A DNA stretch of 64,000 nt. Origin: Tetracentron sinense. Lineage: Eukaryota; Streptophyta; Magnoliopsida; Trochodendrales; Trochodendraceae. Positions 22,836 to 33,202 of this stretch are shown here, piece by piece; positions within the stretch are counted from its first letter, which is position 1; each line of letters opens with the position of its first letter. The position numbers and the translations under genes are program-made. Under the pieces are notes generated by a model. That model was not told the DNA's origin and ran no database searches. It was given only the letters and a program-made list of their open reading frames with translations. The DNA lies in assembly GCA_015143295.1 (NCBI GenBank), contig CM026561.1:40800875-40864874 (forward strand), read 5' to 3'.

Positions 22836-25403
22836 TCATACTTGTGGGATTACATTAGTACATGTTTGTCTATTATGACCACTTTGTTTGCATCTACCAC
22901 ATCTTACAGTAGGCCTTTCTTCGTCTTGTGAAGGAATTTTGTTCTTCTTCGGTCTCCCCGTGCTTCTTTTTTGTACAGGGGGTTTCATCCGCTTGGTCTC
23001 GGCTATTACTTCATCTGGGAGATCCCAATGCTTTTTGTCATGTACCGGATATATTGACTCTTCATAGGTGGCTCGATACATATCAGATGTATAGTAGGAA
23101 GAAAAGTACGCATACGGATCATGTCGATACTTATTACAGGCAGCCAAAACATGTATACAAGGCAACCCCTGTACATCAAATTTCCTACAGGTGCAAGTAC
23201 GTTCAAGAAGCTTCACTGTAGCATTAAATTCTCCCCTCACATAATACTCATATCGAACGATTCCATCACATTCCAAATAACGTGCTTTAGAAAGTCTCCT
23301 CTGTAGTTTACCATCAGCCCATGTTGTTAGGCTTCCATTCATTTCCATCGCTTTGTTTCGTCGGTTAAAGAACATTCGATGGATCTTAAGACGCACATCC
23401 TCTAAAAGCATTGTAACTGGATATTCTCTCGCTTCCTTAAGCAAACTATTGATCGATTCAGCTATATTAGTAGTTACAATGTTATACCTTAGCCCAGGAA
23501 AGTATGCAGATGCTCATTTTTCTCTTGGAATTGCAGCTAACCATTCATGTGCCTCGGGGTTTGCTCCTGCAAGACGTGACATAAACTCTTGGAACTTGTT
23601 GAACATGCATGTCTTTACGGCCGACCAAAATAACGGTTTCAGTCCCTCGTCCTTGAATGCTGCATGCATATTCTAGCTAATATGATATGAGCAATAACTA
23701 TGAATTGCATGTGGGAATGCAATGGGGACTTGACTTATCAAACTGGCGTGTCGATCAGTTATAATGACTAACCCTTCCATGTACCCAACTGAGTCAGCTA
23801 ATTGTTTGAAAAACCACTTGTAACTGTCATTGTTCTCTGATTCAGCTATTCCATAAACAACTGGACATATGTGGTTGTCATCATCAAGTGATGTTGCTAT
23901 GATTAAGATCCCCTTGTACTTACCCTTTAGATGCGTCCCGTCAACGGCTAATACTCTTCGTAAACTGAGCTGAAAACTTCTTATACAAGGTCCAAGAGCC
24001 ACGAAACACCTTTCAAATACACCAGTATCTGGGTCACTCAATACTGCAGTTACTGTTCCCGGGTTGGTCCTGCGTAACTCGTACAAATAAGCGGGGAGGT
24101 CAGCGTACAAATCGTCGTATGATCCTCTAACATGTTCTATTGCAATCTCTCTAGATCTCCACGCTTTCCGGTAACTCATTTGCACTCCATATTGTTTCCA
24201 AACATCATGAATAATCTCTTTGGGCTTAGATGCCACGTGACCCTCGATTCGTCCCACGACCATGTCACTAATAACCAAACTAGATGCTTGTCGATGATCG
24301 GGCCCAGTTATGAGAAACCCACAAGAGTGATGTGAATTATAAGTCTTTATCTTGAAGACACCCGACTCATTCACCCTTGATGCACGTAGCCTACAAGTAC
24401 AATTACCCCCAAGGCACTTAACTACAAACTTTGATTTATTCGAATCCACAACCCTGTATTGGAAGTTTTTTATCATTGCATACTTTGCCAATACATTCTG
24501 TAGGCACCTCTTATCCTTAAACATTTGCCCAAGTGAAATATCATCCGTATTGTCAAGTGCAGCCGCAAAGCCTGAAGGATCGAAATTGACATAGTCATCA
24601 TTCTCAATCACATTTGATGAAGGGCCTTGACTGACTTGCCGAAAAGCAGACCTAGATGAGCTACGGATATTTGCACGGATAGGACCCTCATCAACATCGT
24701 CTCTGACAACATCTTCATCTACCTCTACTGAATAATCATCATCAGCATCATCTTCTTCATCATCATCATCTTCAGCACATTCACCAACATTAGCACATTC
24801 ATTATCTTGAACACCACAATCTTCACTATGGTAGTTGTCGCCCCTGCTGGTATCACCATAATCTACATATGTGTTAGGCACAAAACAAGTATATTGAGTT
24901 GGTCCTGTTGTCAAGTCTTCAAAGGGCCAAGGCACGGTTGGGAGGACAGGGTCGGGAACATAGACCGTAGAAGGCTGAAGGACATGACAAGTATCACCCT
25001 CGTTCGCATGGGGAATGACAGTCTCATGATCAGGAAAACCTTCGTAACTCAAAGAGGGTGGACCACACTGTTGTACTCCCTTTGCAACTTCAGTTACATA
25101 TATTGGCAAAAGTACATTATGAGTTTGTGCTCGCTCACATTCTGAAATAAATACCAACAAGTCTTCATCATCTTCAATATCAGTAGGAGGAATTGTCGGG
25201 TGTGTAGGGAACATAGACCTCAGTCTAATCTCAGTTTCTTCCCACCGGGATTTAGTCAATCCATAAACTCTGCTTAAAAGTTGCTCATGTGTCATTCCAC
25301 TATACAACTGTATCAATTTCGATTTTCCACCCTCATATACGTGGGACCTGTCAGGGAGAATCTTTCATTCTCCGTCATAACAACAAATCACTGATACATT
25401 CAT
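22836..25403 (-). pseudogene. MuDR-type (mudrA) transposase, three in-frame stops
   Basis: One 856-codon frame on the minus strand from an ATG at 25403, preceded by a likely splice acceptor (ttgcag), so a leader exon probably lies in the right TIR. In order it has an N-terminal region reading into 'YSGMTHEQL', a long acidic stretch (EDDDDEEDDADDD), a MuDR DNA-binding-like domain (around 'DISLGQMF'), the MULE catalytic domain ('AVDGTHLKGKYKG', then 'IITDRHASL'), a SWIM zinc finger ('CTCRKF..GLPCIHV') and a C-terminal CX2CX4HX4C knuckle ('CGRCKQSGHNRQTC'). Stops interrupt this single frame at 25365-25367 (TGA), 23673-23675 (TAG) and 23514-23516 (TGA). No frameshift is needed. Each stop is one C-to-T or G-to-A change from the residue expected by family comparison (Trp, Gln, Trp; inferred). 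Confidence 0.9.
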
Positions 25404-25487
25404 TATCTGCAACATCAAGAAAAAACAACGCAAAAACTCAACAATGTCAATGCTTTACAATACAGACTCAACAATGAAAGCAAATGG

Positions 25488-26337
25488 TGGACATCTTGAC
25501 TCTGCAAGTATTAATAAAATTGATTAGTGGAAGATGGAATTCAAAAATTAGCAGTCCTGAATTCGAGATAACAGTCTTGGATTCGAGATGGTTATCTCGA
25601 ATTCGAGATGGTTATCTCGAATTCGAGATAACCATCTCGAATCCGAGACTGTAACCTCGAATTCAGCCGTTGGATTTTTCCTACAGGGGTTTTAGGGTGT
25701 GGCTTCCTTAATATTAGTAATACAGTTTAAGAATTACTTTAAAAAAAAAAAAAGAGCCTGAATTCGAGACTGTTATCTCGAATTAGAGATAACCATCCTG
25801 AATTCAAGATGGTTGTCCTGAATTCGAGATGGTTATCTCGAATTTGAGACTGTAAATCTTTACCGATTTCCCGATTTTTGAGATTTCTCTTACAGGGTTT
25901 AAGGGTTCATCTTCGTTACGGTTTTATTTCTTTAGGGTTTATCTTCCTCTTAAACTAACGAGTTCAATCCATAATGAGTTCGAAATGCGAAAAAATCAAC
26001 AAAAGCCTGACCGAAATTTTCATCTGTTTTGATCAGGATTTCAATCCATACCTCTTAACCGAAATTTCCTTCTTCTTCCTTCTTCGTTCTTCCTCTTCCT
26101 TCTTCCTCTTCCTACTTCTTCCTCTGCGTTCGAAATGGGTAAGTAAGGTATTCGATGGAATGGGGAGAGTTAGCCATAAACTGTTCAGTTTTTACAGGAG
26201 TATTTTGGACATTGTAACAAGCCCTCCCGCACGCTTCAGCTCTACACACGCGTGGAGGCTGGAAAAAATAACTCCCTCAAAAGGGAGTTGGTTTCCGTAA
26301 TTTTTCATAAACTCAAGCCTAATTCCGTACTTTCCCC
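25488..26337. repeat. right terminal inverted repeat of the Mutator-like element
   Basis: Inverse of 17980-18864 with scattered changes, about 850 bp. The inner edge, read on the minus strand, ends 'gcagagtcaagatg', the same bases that give the start codon on the left side. Here that ATG opens only a short frame, and the transposase start lies about 85 bases further in. Confidence 0.85.
25553..25862. repeat. 20-bp palindromic repeat array, right TIR (two blocks)
   Basis: Mirror of the left-TIR array, in blocks at about 25553-25665 and 25755-25862, with the same GAATTC-centred palindromes. Several units differ from their left counterparts by single bases. Confidence 0.85.
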
Positions 26338-26346
26338 CGAACCTAG
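26338..26346. other. 9-bp target-site duplication, right (CGAACCTAG)
   Basis: See the left copy at 17971-17979; one mismatch. Confidence 0.8.
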
Positions 26347-26730
26347 CTATTAGTTGCAGATAAATGCTAAAATAACCTTTATTGATGAGCTTGGATAAAA
26401 TTGGTCACGTAGAATTAGAGTGGAGCTAATTAATTCATACTCTAATTTGGGTGTTACATTATTGATACATTTTGATCAAACTGAAATGAAATTTAATAAA
26501 ATGGTAATTGGACTAGATTTTGTGGAGCATAATATTGAGAAGAGAACGTATTTCCTCTTGCAAACCTCGACCGGCACTAATTAAATAGCAGATCCATCAT
26601 TGGGCTGAGATGATTACACAAATTGATGGCACAAGACTTTCACCCTGACTTCTATCTATGCTAGGAATCGGTTTAAAGTAGACTTGGTATCCCATTCTAT
26701 GAGTCAGACCTAAATTCTAGTCTTGACAGT

Positions 26731-27260
26731 GGGGTGGGTATGGACCCCAGCCTAGTAAACGAGCTGAGCTTTTATCGAGCATTTACATTTTTGAGGGTGT
26801 TTCAAGCTTGACTTGTCTAACCAGGAAAAAAAAAAAGTTGACTTGGGTTGTTTATAAACAAGCCAAACTGAGCTCAAGCCAAACTTTTAATGAGCTCAAT
26901 TAAATATAATTGATTTTTTTTTATAAAAAAAATCCTTTGATTAACTGCTTCACGGCGTGAAGCGGACTCCCCTTTTTACACTATCCCAATGGCAACCTTA
27001 TAGTTTTGTGTTTTACAAAATTATCCCTATAGAACTCAAAAATTACAAACCTATCATGCCCAGAGTGCAAAAAGGGGAGCTCTGCTTCAACACTAAGAAA
27101 CAGAGCTCTGGCATAAAATTAATATAATGAGTCGAGTAGGAAGGTGTTGAGCGTAGCTTGTTGTGTTCAAGCTTTTTTGATAAGCCATCCAAGCCAAGCT
27201 GAGCCTTTATTGAGCCGAGCTTGAGCAGAGCTCGAGCTTGTCTAGCTGGTGCCCACCCCT
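26731..27260. mobile_element. hAT-like MITE (ggggtgggyacc ends) with a second MITE inside
   Basis: Ends 'ggggtgggtatgga' and 'gtgcccacccct' are imperfect inverted repeats of the hAT-like 'aggggtgggcacc' type. The body is full of 'gagctcgagcttg' words in both orientations, like the stretches at 8025, 10285, 59420 and 60400. The AGCTTGAGC repeats in the window may all be members of this family. It is interrupted at 26946-27113. Confidence 0.5.
26946..27113. mobile_element. small TIR element related to 11354-12073
   Basis: Left 'actcccctttttacactatc' and right 'gtgcaaaaaggggagctctg' are inverted and similar to the ends of the 11354-12073 element. The left tip folds on itself (gcttcacggcgtgaagc). 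It lies inside the 26731-27260 repeat. Confidence 0.5.
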
Positions 27261-27264
27261 ACCT

Positions 27265-28680
27265 GAAAGCGCAAGAGGGCGGTGGCCCACCATATGAGCG
27301 GTCAATCAGTGCTGCTTAGGGGTTGCGGTCTGCCTAATTCGCCTATGAAAAAAACAGAAGAAACCACGGCAACAATTCTCTGCCCACTAGTGTTATTTTC
27401 GTAACACATACTAACCCCCGGCTAAAGGACTAACCTAATTACGATAACCCTATAAAAAAAAACTCATTTTAAAAAAATAAGGAAAATTATGAGACTTCCT
27501 AATTACTTTAACGGCGTGACGTGATCTCATGAATAAAGGCAGAGAGCTGACCGACGGCCGTGTGAAAGCGACGGAATCGGATACTTTGTGAGTCGGTTCC
27601 ATGCTCACGGGATTAACGGTGCCCTCAAGCATCTCGCCGGCCTTATCCAAAGGATCGTCCCTTTATAGGACACGGTTCCCCAAGGCTTAACGCCGTTAAC
27701 GAGATCCGATTCGCCGTCAACTGCCCACAAAGTTTATTTTCAGTTAACACAGGAAAAAGGTTAAAAGCAAATCGAAGACGCGTCACACGAGTGGATATGC
27801 GAACCGTTGGTAGTGTATAGCACCACTCGTTTACTACAGAACCACTGATCCAGTCCCGTGAGGGTGCAGAAATTTTTTTCTTCTAAAAAACTCTTATTGA
27901 TATTTGATAGTGGATTGGAATTCCAAACTTTTTAAAATAACAAAAATGCCCTTCAACCGAATTAACCATACCAGTCATAATTGATTTTTGTTTCTCTTTT
28001 TTTGTTTGTTTGTGTAGTTTAAATATGAGTGGGAGTTCCGATTGAAAAGATGAGCGGAGGTTCCATTTTAATTTAAAATATGGTGGTAATTATGTAATTA
28101 TTTGAGAAGAAATGACTGGACATCCTGAGCCTTGAAAACACTAAAACACTACTTATACTAAAAATGGAATCTTCCCTTATTTTGAACTCTTTTTGTAAGA
28201 ATTATAATAGATGAAAAGAGAAAAATATGAGAGGATTATCCTATACATAAAACACACACATAAGCTCCACATATATCCAATCATGGCCAAATAAATGGTT
28301 GCAAGCTAACCAATCGTGATTATATAAATGATCTGATGCTCATGTGTTAGAGCAATGAGCATCCTTGTAACTGTTTCAAATATAGAAAATTGGTTTTTTT
28401 GGTTATTTTTCTTTCCGGTCAAGTACTGTTTCCTCTCCCTAAACCAAAATATCCCTAAAAAGGGCATGGATTGAAAAGTTTTACAATATATATATATATA
28501 TTTTTTTTCAATGTTACTCTTATTAATGTTTGAGTTTTATATGCATATCTAAATGGTAAATATGTGAGTAGCATGACCTTTTAGATAATAATGCAAAACA
28601 TGCATGCAGTTCAAGTAAAGCGCTCCTTTTCTTGGCCTTTAATCAAAAGAGCAGTGCTCAGTGGACCCATGGGTTGTGGA
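27265..28680. other. intergenic, nothing recognised
   Basis: No conserved coding motif. An (AT) run lies at about 28486-28500. Confidence 0.4.
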
Positions 28681-28694
28681 CCCATGGGTTGTTT

Positions 28695-28905
28695 CATATC
28701 TTAGCCCAGTGTCCCTTTTAACAGCCTTTTAATTTTGGTTAAGCTTAACAAAATTAGAACCAAGATTTTGGATTTTTTTTTTTGAAAAATCCATAGTTGG
28801 ATTGCCTAGCCTTAGGGGTGAGTGAATACTAACCATAGTAGATAAGTATTTAAAATTGGGGCGTGGACCAATGAGGACCTACCCTTCGGTTATAAAATGG
28901 GAACC
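28695..28905. mobile_element. foldback MITE (ttaaccacagttaa family), diverged
   Basis: 'agtgtcccttttaacagcct' on the left and 'gtgaatactaaccatagtag', then 'ggaccaatgaggacctaccc' on the right. The right end is matched, inverted, at the end of the window (about 63935-64000). Confidence 0.5.
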
Positions 28906-28989
28906 CCACGTACGTTTACTATTTTCCTAATCAAAATATTCTAGCTTTGATCGGACAATGCAGGTGTCAATGCGTGAAGTTGAGCTGAA

Positions 28990-29175
28990 TTAGGGTTAGT
29001 GCAGTTGGCTGGCATCCAGAGTTTAATGCTTGTGGTTGTGTATTCAACTTCAACTCCTCGATTTACCTCGGTATTTGTACGATTGGTGCAGTTGGCTATA
29101 GCGTCCTGAGTTTACTCCTTGTGGTTGTGTGTTCAACTTCAACTCTTCGATTTACCTTGGTAATCGTAGGAAAAA
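28990..29175 (+). repeat. tandem dimer of a tRNA-like SINE head, 87-bp unit
   Basis: Two units start at 28999 and 29086 with 'gtgcagttggct' (Box A-like). Each carries 'gtgttcaacttcaactc' (Box B-like) about 45 bases later. The arrangement fits a duplicated tRNA-derived pol III promoter, but no A-tail or target duplication was resolved. Confidence 0.45.
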
Positions 29176-29365
29176 TTTTGAATGAGTCGGTACGGATACC
29201 CAAAGGAACTAGTCATTTTTTAAAAATTTATAAACGTGGATATCCTAAGCCTTAAAGACTCCGACTAAAGGGACTAATCCTTGGTTCGAAGGCTTTGGGA
29301 CACCTTTCGTTACCAAAAAACAAAAAGCTTCTTCGAGTTTGATTCGAGTTTTGAAAGACTAGTGT

Positions 29366-29650
29366 GACATTTGTTAACACTAGTCTAAAAAGAAGTACTT
29401 ATTTGAAAATTATTTTAGTTGGATTTTAGATTTTTAAGTTGAAGGTTGATTGCATGTCTACATTTTAGGGAATTTAGGGGTAAAAACCTCTACTATATAA
29501 AGTAGCTATTGAACTTCTTTTTAAAGTTAAGGTTTTTATCCCTAAAATTTCTAAAATGTAGACATGCAATTAACCTTCAACTTAAAAATCTAAAGTCCAA
29601 AACATAATTTTCAAATAAACACTTTTTTTAGAATAGCGTTAACAAACGCT
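29366..29650. mobile_element. foldback MITE, ~285 bp
   Basis: Almost the whole length is an imperfect palindrome. Left arm 'ttgttaacactagtctaaaa', 'gattgcatgtctacatttta'; right arm the inverse, ending 'gcgttaacaaacgct'. The loop is near 29500. Non-coding. Confidence 0.65.
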
Positions 29651-29659
29651 ACCTAGCTT

Positions 29660-32560
29660 GATTTACTTCGACTTCGCGCATGAATCAAGTTCCAAATGAG
29701 CTTTGAGCTCGACTCAAACAAAATAACGTAGTGGAAACATCACCTAATTAGCTAAGCATTGCAAGCTAAGCCACGTTTATTGGAGCTTACAATTATAGAA
29801 GAAGGGCACTTTCGTCTATTAATGTTTTCTGTAATTCTCAATAAACCTATGTCATTAGGCATATTTTGGGGAGCTATCTGGGCTCTTTCTTAAACTAGAA
29901 CTCATGTTTATGTTTAGACTCTTTTCTATGCTCCGCTATTTAAGTAACTTTAGTCAATTGTCTTTACATATTGTTTTGGGATAAAGTATGTGTCATTTAA
30001 AATTTAAAATTAGAGTAATGCTATGTCCACTTTTGAGGTCATCCATTCTCCCCCCTATTTTTGTACATGAAGGCAAAATAATATAACATTTTCGTGGGGC
30101 CTATCATTTTTGTTTTGTCTTTTGGTTTAAAAATAGGAAAACCAAGGGGACACTGGACGACCGGAAAATAGACTTATATTGCTCTTAAAATTATGAAGTA
30201 TTTCACAAGGGGTGGTAAGCAATATTGGCATCTGATCCCGAGGTCACCGTCGAAGCCTCCTTGGTTAAAGCTGAACTCTGGTAAATTTGTCTATAGGATG
30301 AATAAGGCGGGAGACTATACGACCGAGTCCATTTCCCAGGGGTAGGACGTGTATCCGGGGTGGACTCAATTTCGAGTCTTTGTGATGTGGTGGTCGGAAG
30401 ACTAACAATCATATTAACCCCCTTCGGTATTTTGAGTAGTAGTTTGACTAATTATTGAGCTCGACATATCTAATATTCATTGAAATTTCTACCGAATTCT
30501 CACATGAACATTCTCAAGTAATGCATCTCCATAGTTAAAACTATTAAGATCAGGATTGGCTTTTGTGCTGGAAAGGCAAATAAAGGCGGTGGGATATATA
30601 TCTTCCAACGTGATAATTAACTCCATCAGGTTTGGAAGAAAGGATTTTGCTACTTTTACTCTCACCCATTTAAATTCGCCCCCTTGCGGATAATGGGGGC
30701 CAAACTTCTTACATAATCAAATATTTACATTCTACTTTTAGGGCCATTAATATATATATATATATATATATTAGATTTTCTTTAAAATTATACCTATATA
30801 ATAAAGAAAATTACAAATATGTCCATCGTACGTATGGAACACTAATCGAAGATATGAAATTGTTATATGCATCATCATTTGACAGAAGAGAAATGTTAGA
30901 ACCAGTTGCAAGCTTTCAGAATCACCGTGGCTGTGACATATGTTGCTCATTTTTGTCTCTTACAATTAGAACTAGTTTAGGCCATAGCTTCCTCATTTGA
31001 AAAAATTGCTTTCTTAATCTATTCAAGGTAGCAACGACATAGGAGGATTATAAGGAAGCCAACATGGTAGCAAACATGGTAGCAAACACTAAGACAAGAA
31101 TAGGTCATCAAATCAAATGAAACACACCTACTCATTGATAACATTGGCAGTGTATCCCCTGAATTGGTGGTTTGAGATTGATTCTCACGAGTTAGTGTGA
31201 CTATTGTTAAAATTTAAAAAGTTCACCTTTTGGCCCCAACTAAAATACAAGACATCTAACTTTTAACCAATTATCAGATAGTAACACTACTTTCCGTATT
31301 TACTATACTTCCCAAAGAAATAGTAAAAGAAAAAAAATATGTGGTCGCCAAAAATGTGTCATGAGAGATAATGAGGATTGTAATAGATTATGTTCTATGG
31401 TAATCATGTTCAGGAGATGCTGAATTTTTTCTTCCCCTACCAAAGTACCAATATTAGGATTGTAAACACTCGACCATTTATTAGTCCATAAGTTAGGATC
31501 TATGGTAAGAGAAATTGATCTTCCCTAAAAAAAATTCAACCATATCTATGGTTGGAGAGATTGATCTCCTCAACATATTCAAGGGAATTAAACACTCGAC
31601 CATTTATTAGTCCATATGTTAATAATTGGTAACTCAATGGTAAAGATCTATATGACCTCTTTTGGGTGATTTTTAGAACTCGTGATGTAAATAGAGGTAA
31701 GGCGATTATTATTTTAAGAATCTAAGAAAATATATTTAAAGTTCTCCTTTTTTTCCATTTAAGTTTTGCTAGTAGGATTGCACGCACTCCTAAAGCTGGG
31801 ACCACGCCTTAGAAAAATTCACTATTTTTCAACAGTAAGCATCACTTTATTTTACATATACTTACAAAATGTTGAGGTTTTCAACATTTTATAAGCAGTT
31901 TATAAAGTTATAAGAAATGTATAATATCAAACCCTAATTTTATGCCTTTAAATCGTTGGTTTTATTAAAACCGAGGTATCAACCCTAGGACCACACTGTG
32001 CGGTCAGAAAGTTTTACTCTTATATAATACTATTGAGTTTTAAATAAATAAAAGGAAAAAAGTCAAGAATTTTACTTAATTAAATAATTAATTAGTTAAT
32101 CCTTAAAATATACAACACCTCCCACTTATTTGGACTAATCAAAGAGAAGCCTCCGAAACGTTACGATATTCACGAGTAGAGTCGCTTGACCCGTAAGCAA
32201 AGCATCTAATGCTTTGAAGTTGAGATATATAACATTAAAAACACATAAGAAAAGGGAAAACCTTTGCTTATTGCTAAAAAAGGGAAAAAAACATTTTGAG
32301 GGAAAAACCCAAACTAAAGTAGTAAGCCTTGACATATTTCCGGGGGCGGTTTAGTCATTTTGAAAAATGACTTGTCATCAATTGAATGGCATTAACGTAA
32401 TACTCGAGAAACATAGGGCGTTTGAGTAAAACAGTGGTAATAAATATACTAGATGAAGGCAAGAAATTGATGGGTTCTGCTACTGCTGATTGGCTGGAAT
32501 CACATAGAAGAGAGACTCTCTGTATCTCTAACTGCCATAAACCCCACACAGTAGCAGCAG
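29660..32560. other. intergenic region upstream of the bHLH gene
   Basis: No gene found. A 36-base phrase, 'taaacactcgaccatttatt' and following, is repeated at about 31465 and 31585. (AT) microsatellite at 30751-30770. The last few hundred bases probably include the bHLH promoter. Confidence 0.4.
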
Positions 32561-32581
32561 TCACTGCCTCCTCTAGCTCTG

Positions 32582-32589
32582 TATATTTA
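32582..32589 (+). promoter_or_regulatory. candidate TATA box of the bHLH gene
   Basis: 'tatatttat' lies about 620 bases before the start codon and 35 bases before a GA microsatellite (32623-32640). The downstream sequence looks like a long plant leader. Inferred from position only. Confidence 0.4.
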
Positions 32590-32903
32590 TGGCGGACACG
32601 TTTCCTTGATTTCGGTGTTTTGTAGAGAGAGAGAGAGAGATTAATTTCTCTTTTTGTGTGTGTTCTAATCTTGTTCGTTTGCTGTAGTTTTTGTAATCTT
32701 GCTTTGAAGTCGAGTGATTGAGGTTCGAGATTGGGAAGCTGTAATCGGGAGATTGTATTTCTGGTTCTGTAAATCTTTGTCTCTTTTCAGGTTTTGACTG
32801 ATCTGTGGAAATCTCAAAGCTCAAATTGTTGTTTAATTAGGGTTTGGAAGGGAGGTAGAAGAAAAGTGAAGGTCATTTCTCTGGTTATTTTGGAGCTGTT
32901 TTA

Positions 32904-32963
32904 ATGACGAAAAGACGGAAACAAGGAGGATTTGGAGTTGCAAGTGGCTATTTATTTGATTGA
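32904..32963 (+). other. upstream ORF 1 (19 codons) in the bHLH leader
   Basis: ATG to TGA entirely within the presumed 5' leader. Whether it lies in the mature transcript depends on the unmapped start site and any leader intron. Confidence 0.35.
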
Positions 32964-33015
32964 TTTAGATCGATCTGAAAAGCAGCTGAAATTTGAGTTG
33001 TTGAAAAAAAATTTA

Positions 33016-33072
33016 ATGGAGAAACGAAAGAAAATTGGAAATTTTCATTTTTCTCTGCGATCTAGGGTTTAG
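33016..33072 (+). other. upstream ORF 2 (18 codons) in the bHLH leader
   Basis: ATG to TAG, 130 bases before the main start codon. Same limits as uORF 1. Confidence 0.35.
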
Positions 33073-33202
33073 CTACTGCTGCTTTTGTGGAGCTATTTAT
33101 TTCTTCTCTATAAGATTTGATTCGATCTGCTTGAACTTGAAGAGAGAGCAGAAGTCAGTTAAAGAGAAGAAAGATCCTCGATTTTTCCGGCGGGAGTGAG
33201 GG

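Larger units (their letters stand above)
17980..26337. mobile_element. complete Mutator-like element with transposase and Ulp1-type peptidase gene (Kaonashi-like)
   Basis: 8358 bp between a 9-bp target duplication. It starts GGGGAAAGTACGGA and ends with the inverse, and has terminal inverted repeats of about 0.85 kb. Two convergent genes lie inside: a DUF1985/C48-peptidase gene (+, 18862-22171) and a MuDR-type transposase gene (-, 22836-25403). Mutator-like elements carrying a Ulp1-like gene are an established group (Kaonashi in Arabidopsis, CUMULE in melon). The assignment here rests on the H/D/C peptidase motifs and on the MULE, SWIM and zinc-knuckle motifs. Both genes have inactivating changes, so the copy is probably not autonomous now. 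The small difference between the TIRs suggests moderately recent activity. Confidence 0.9.
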
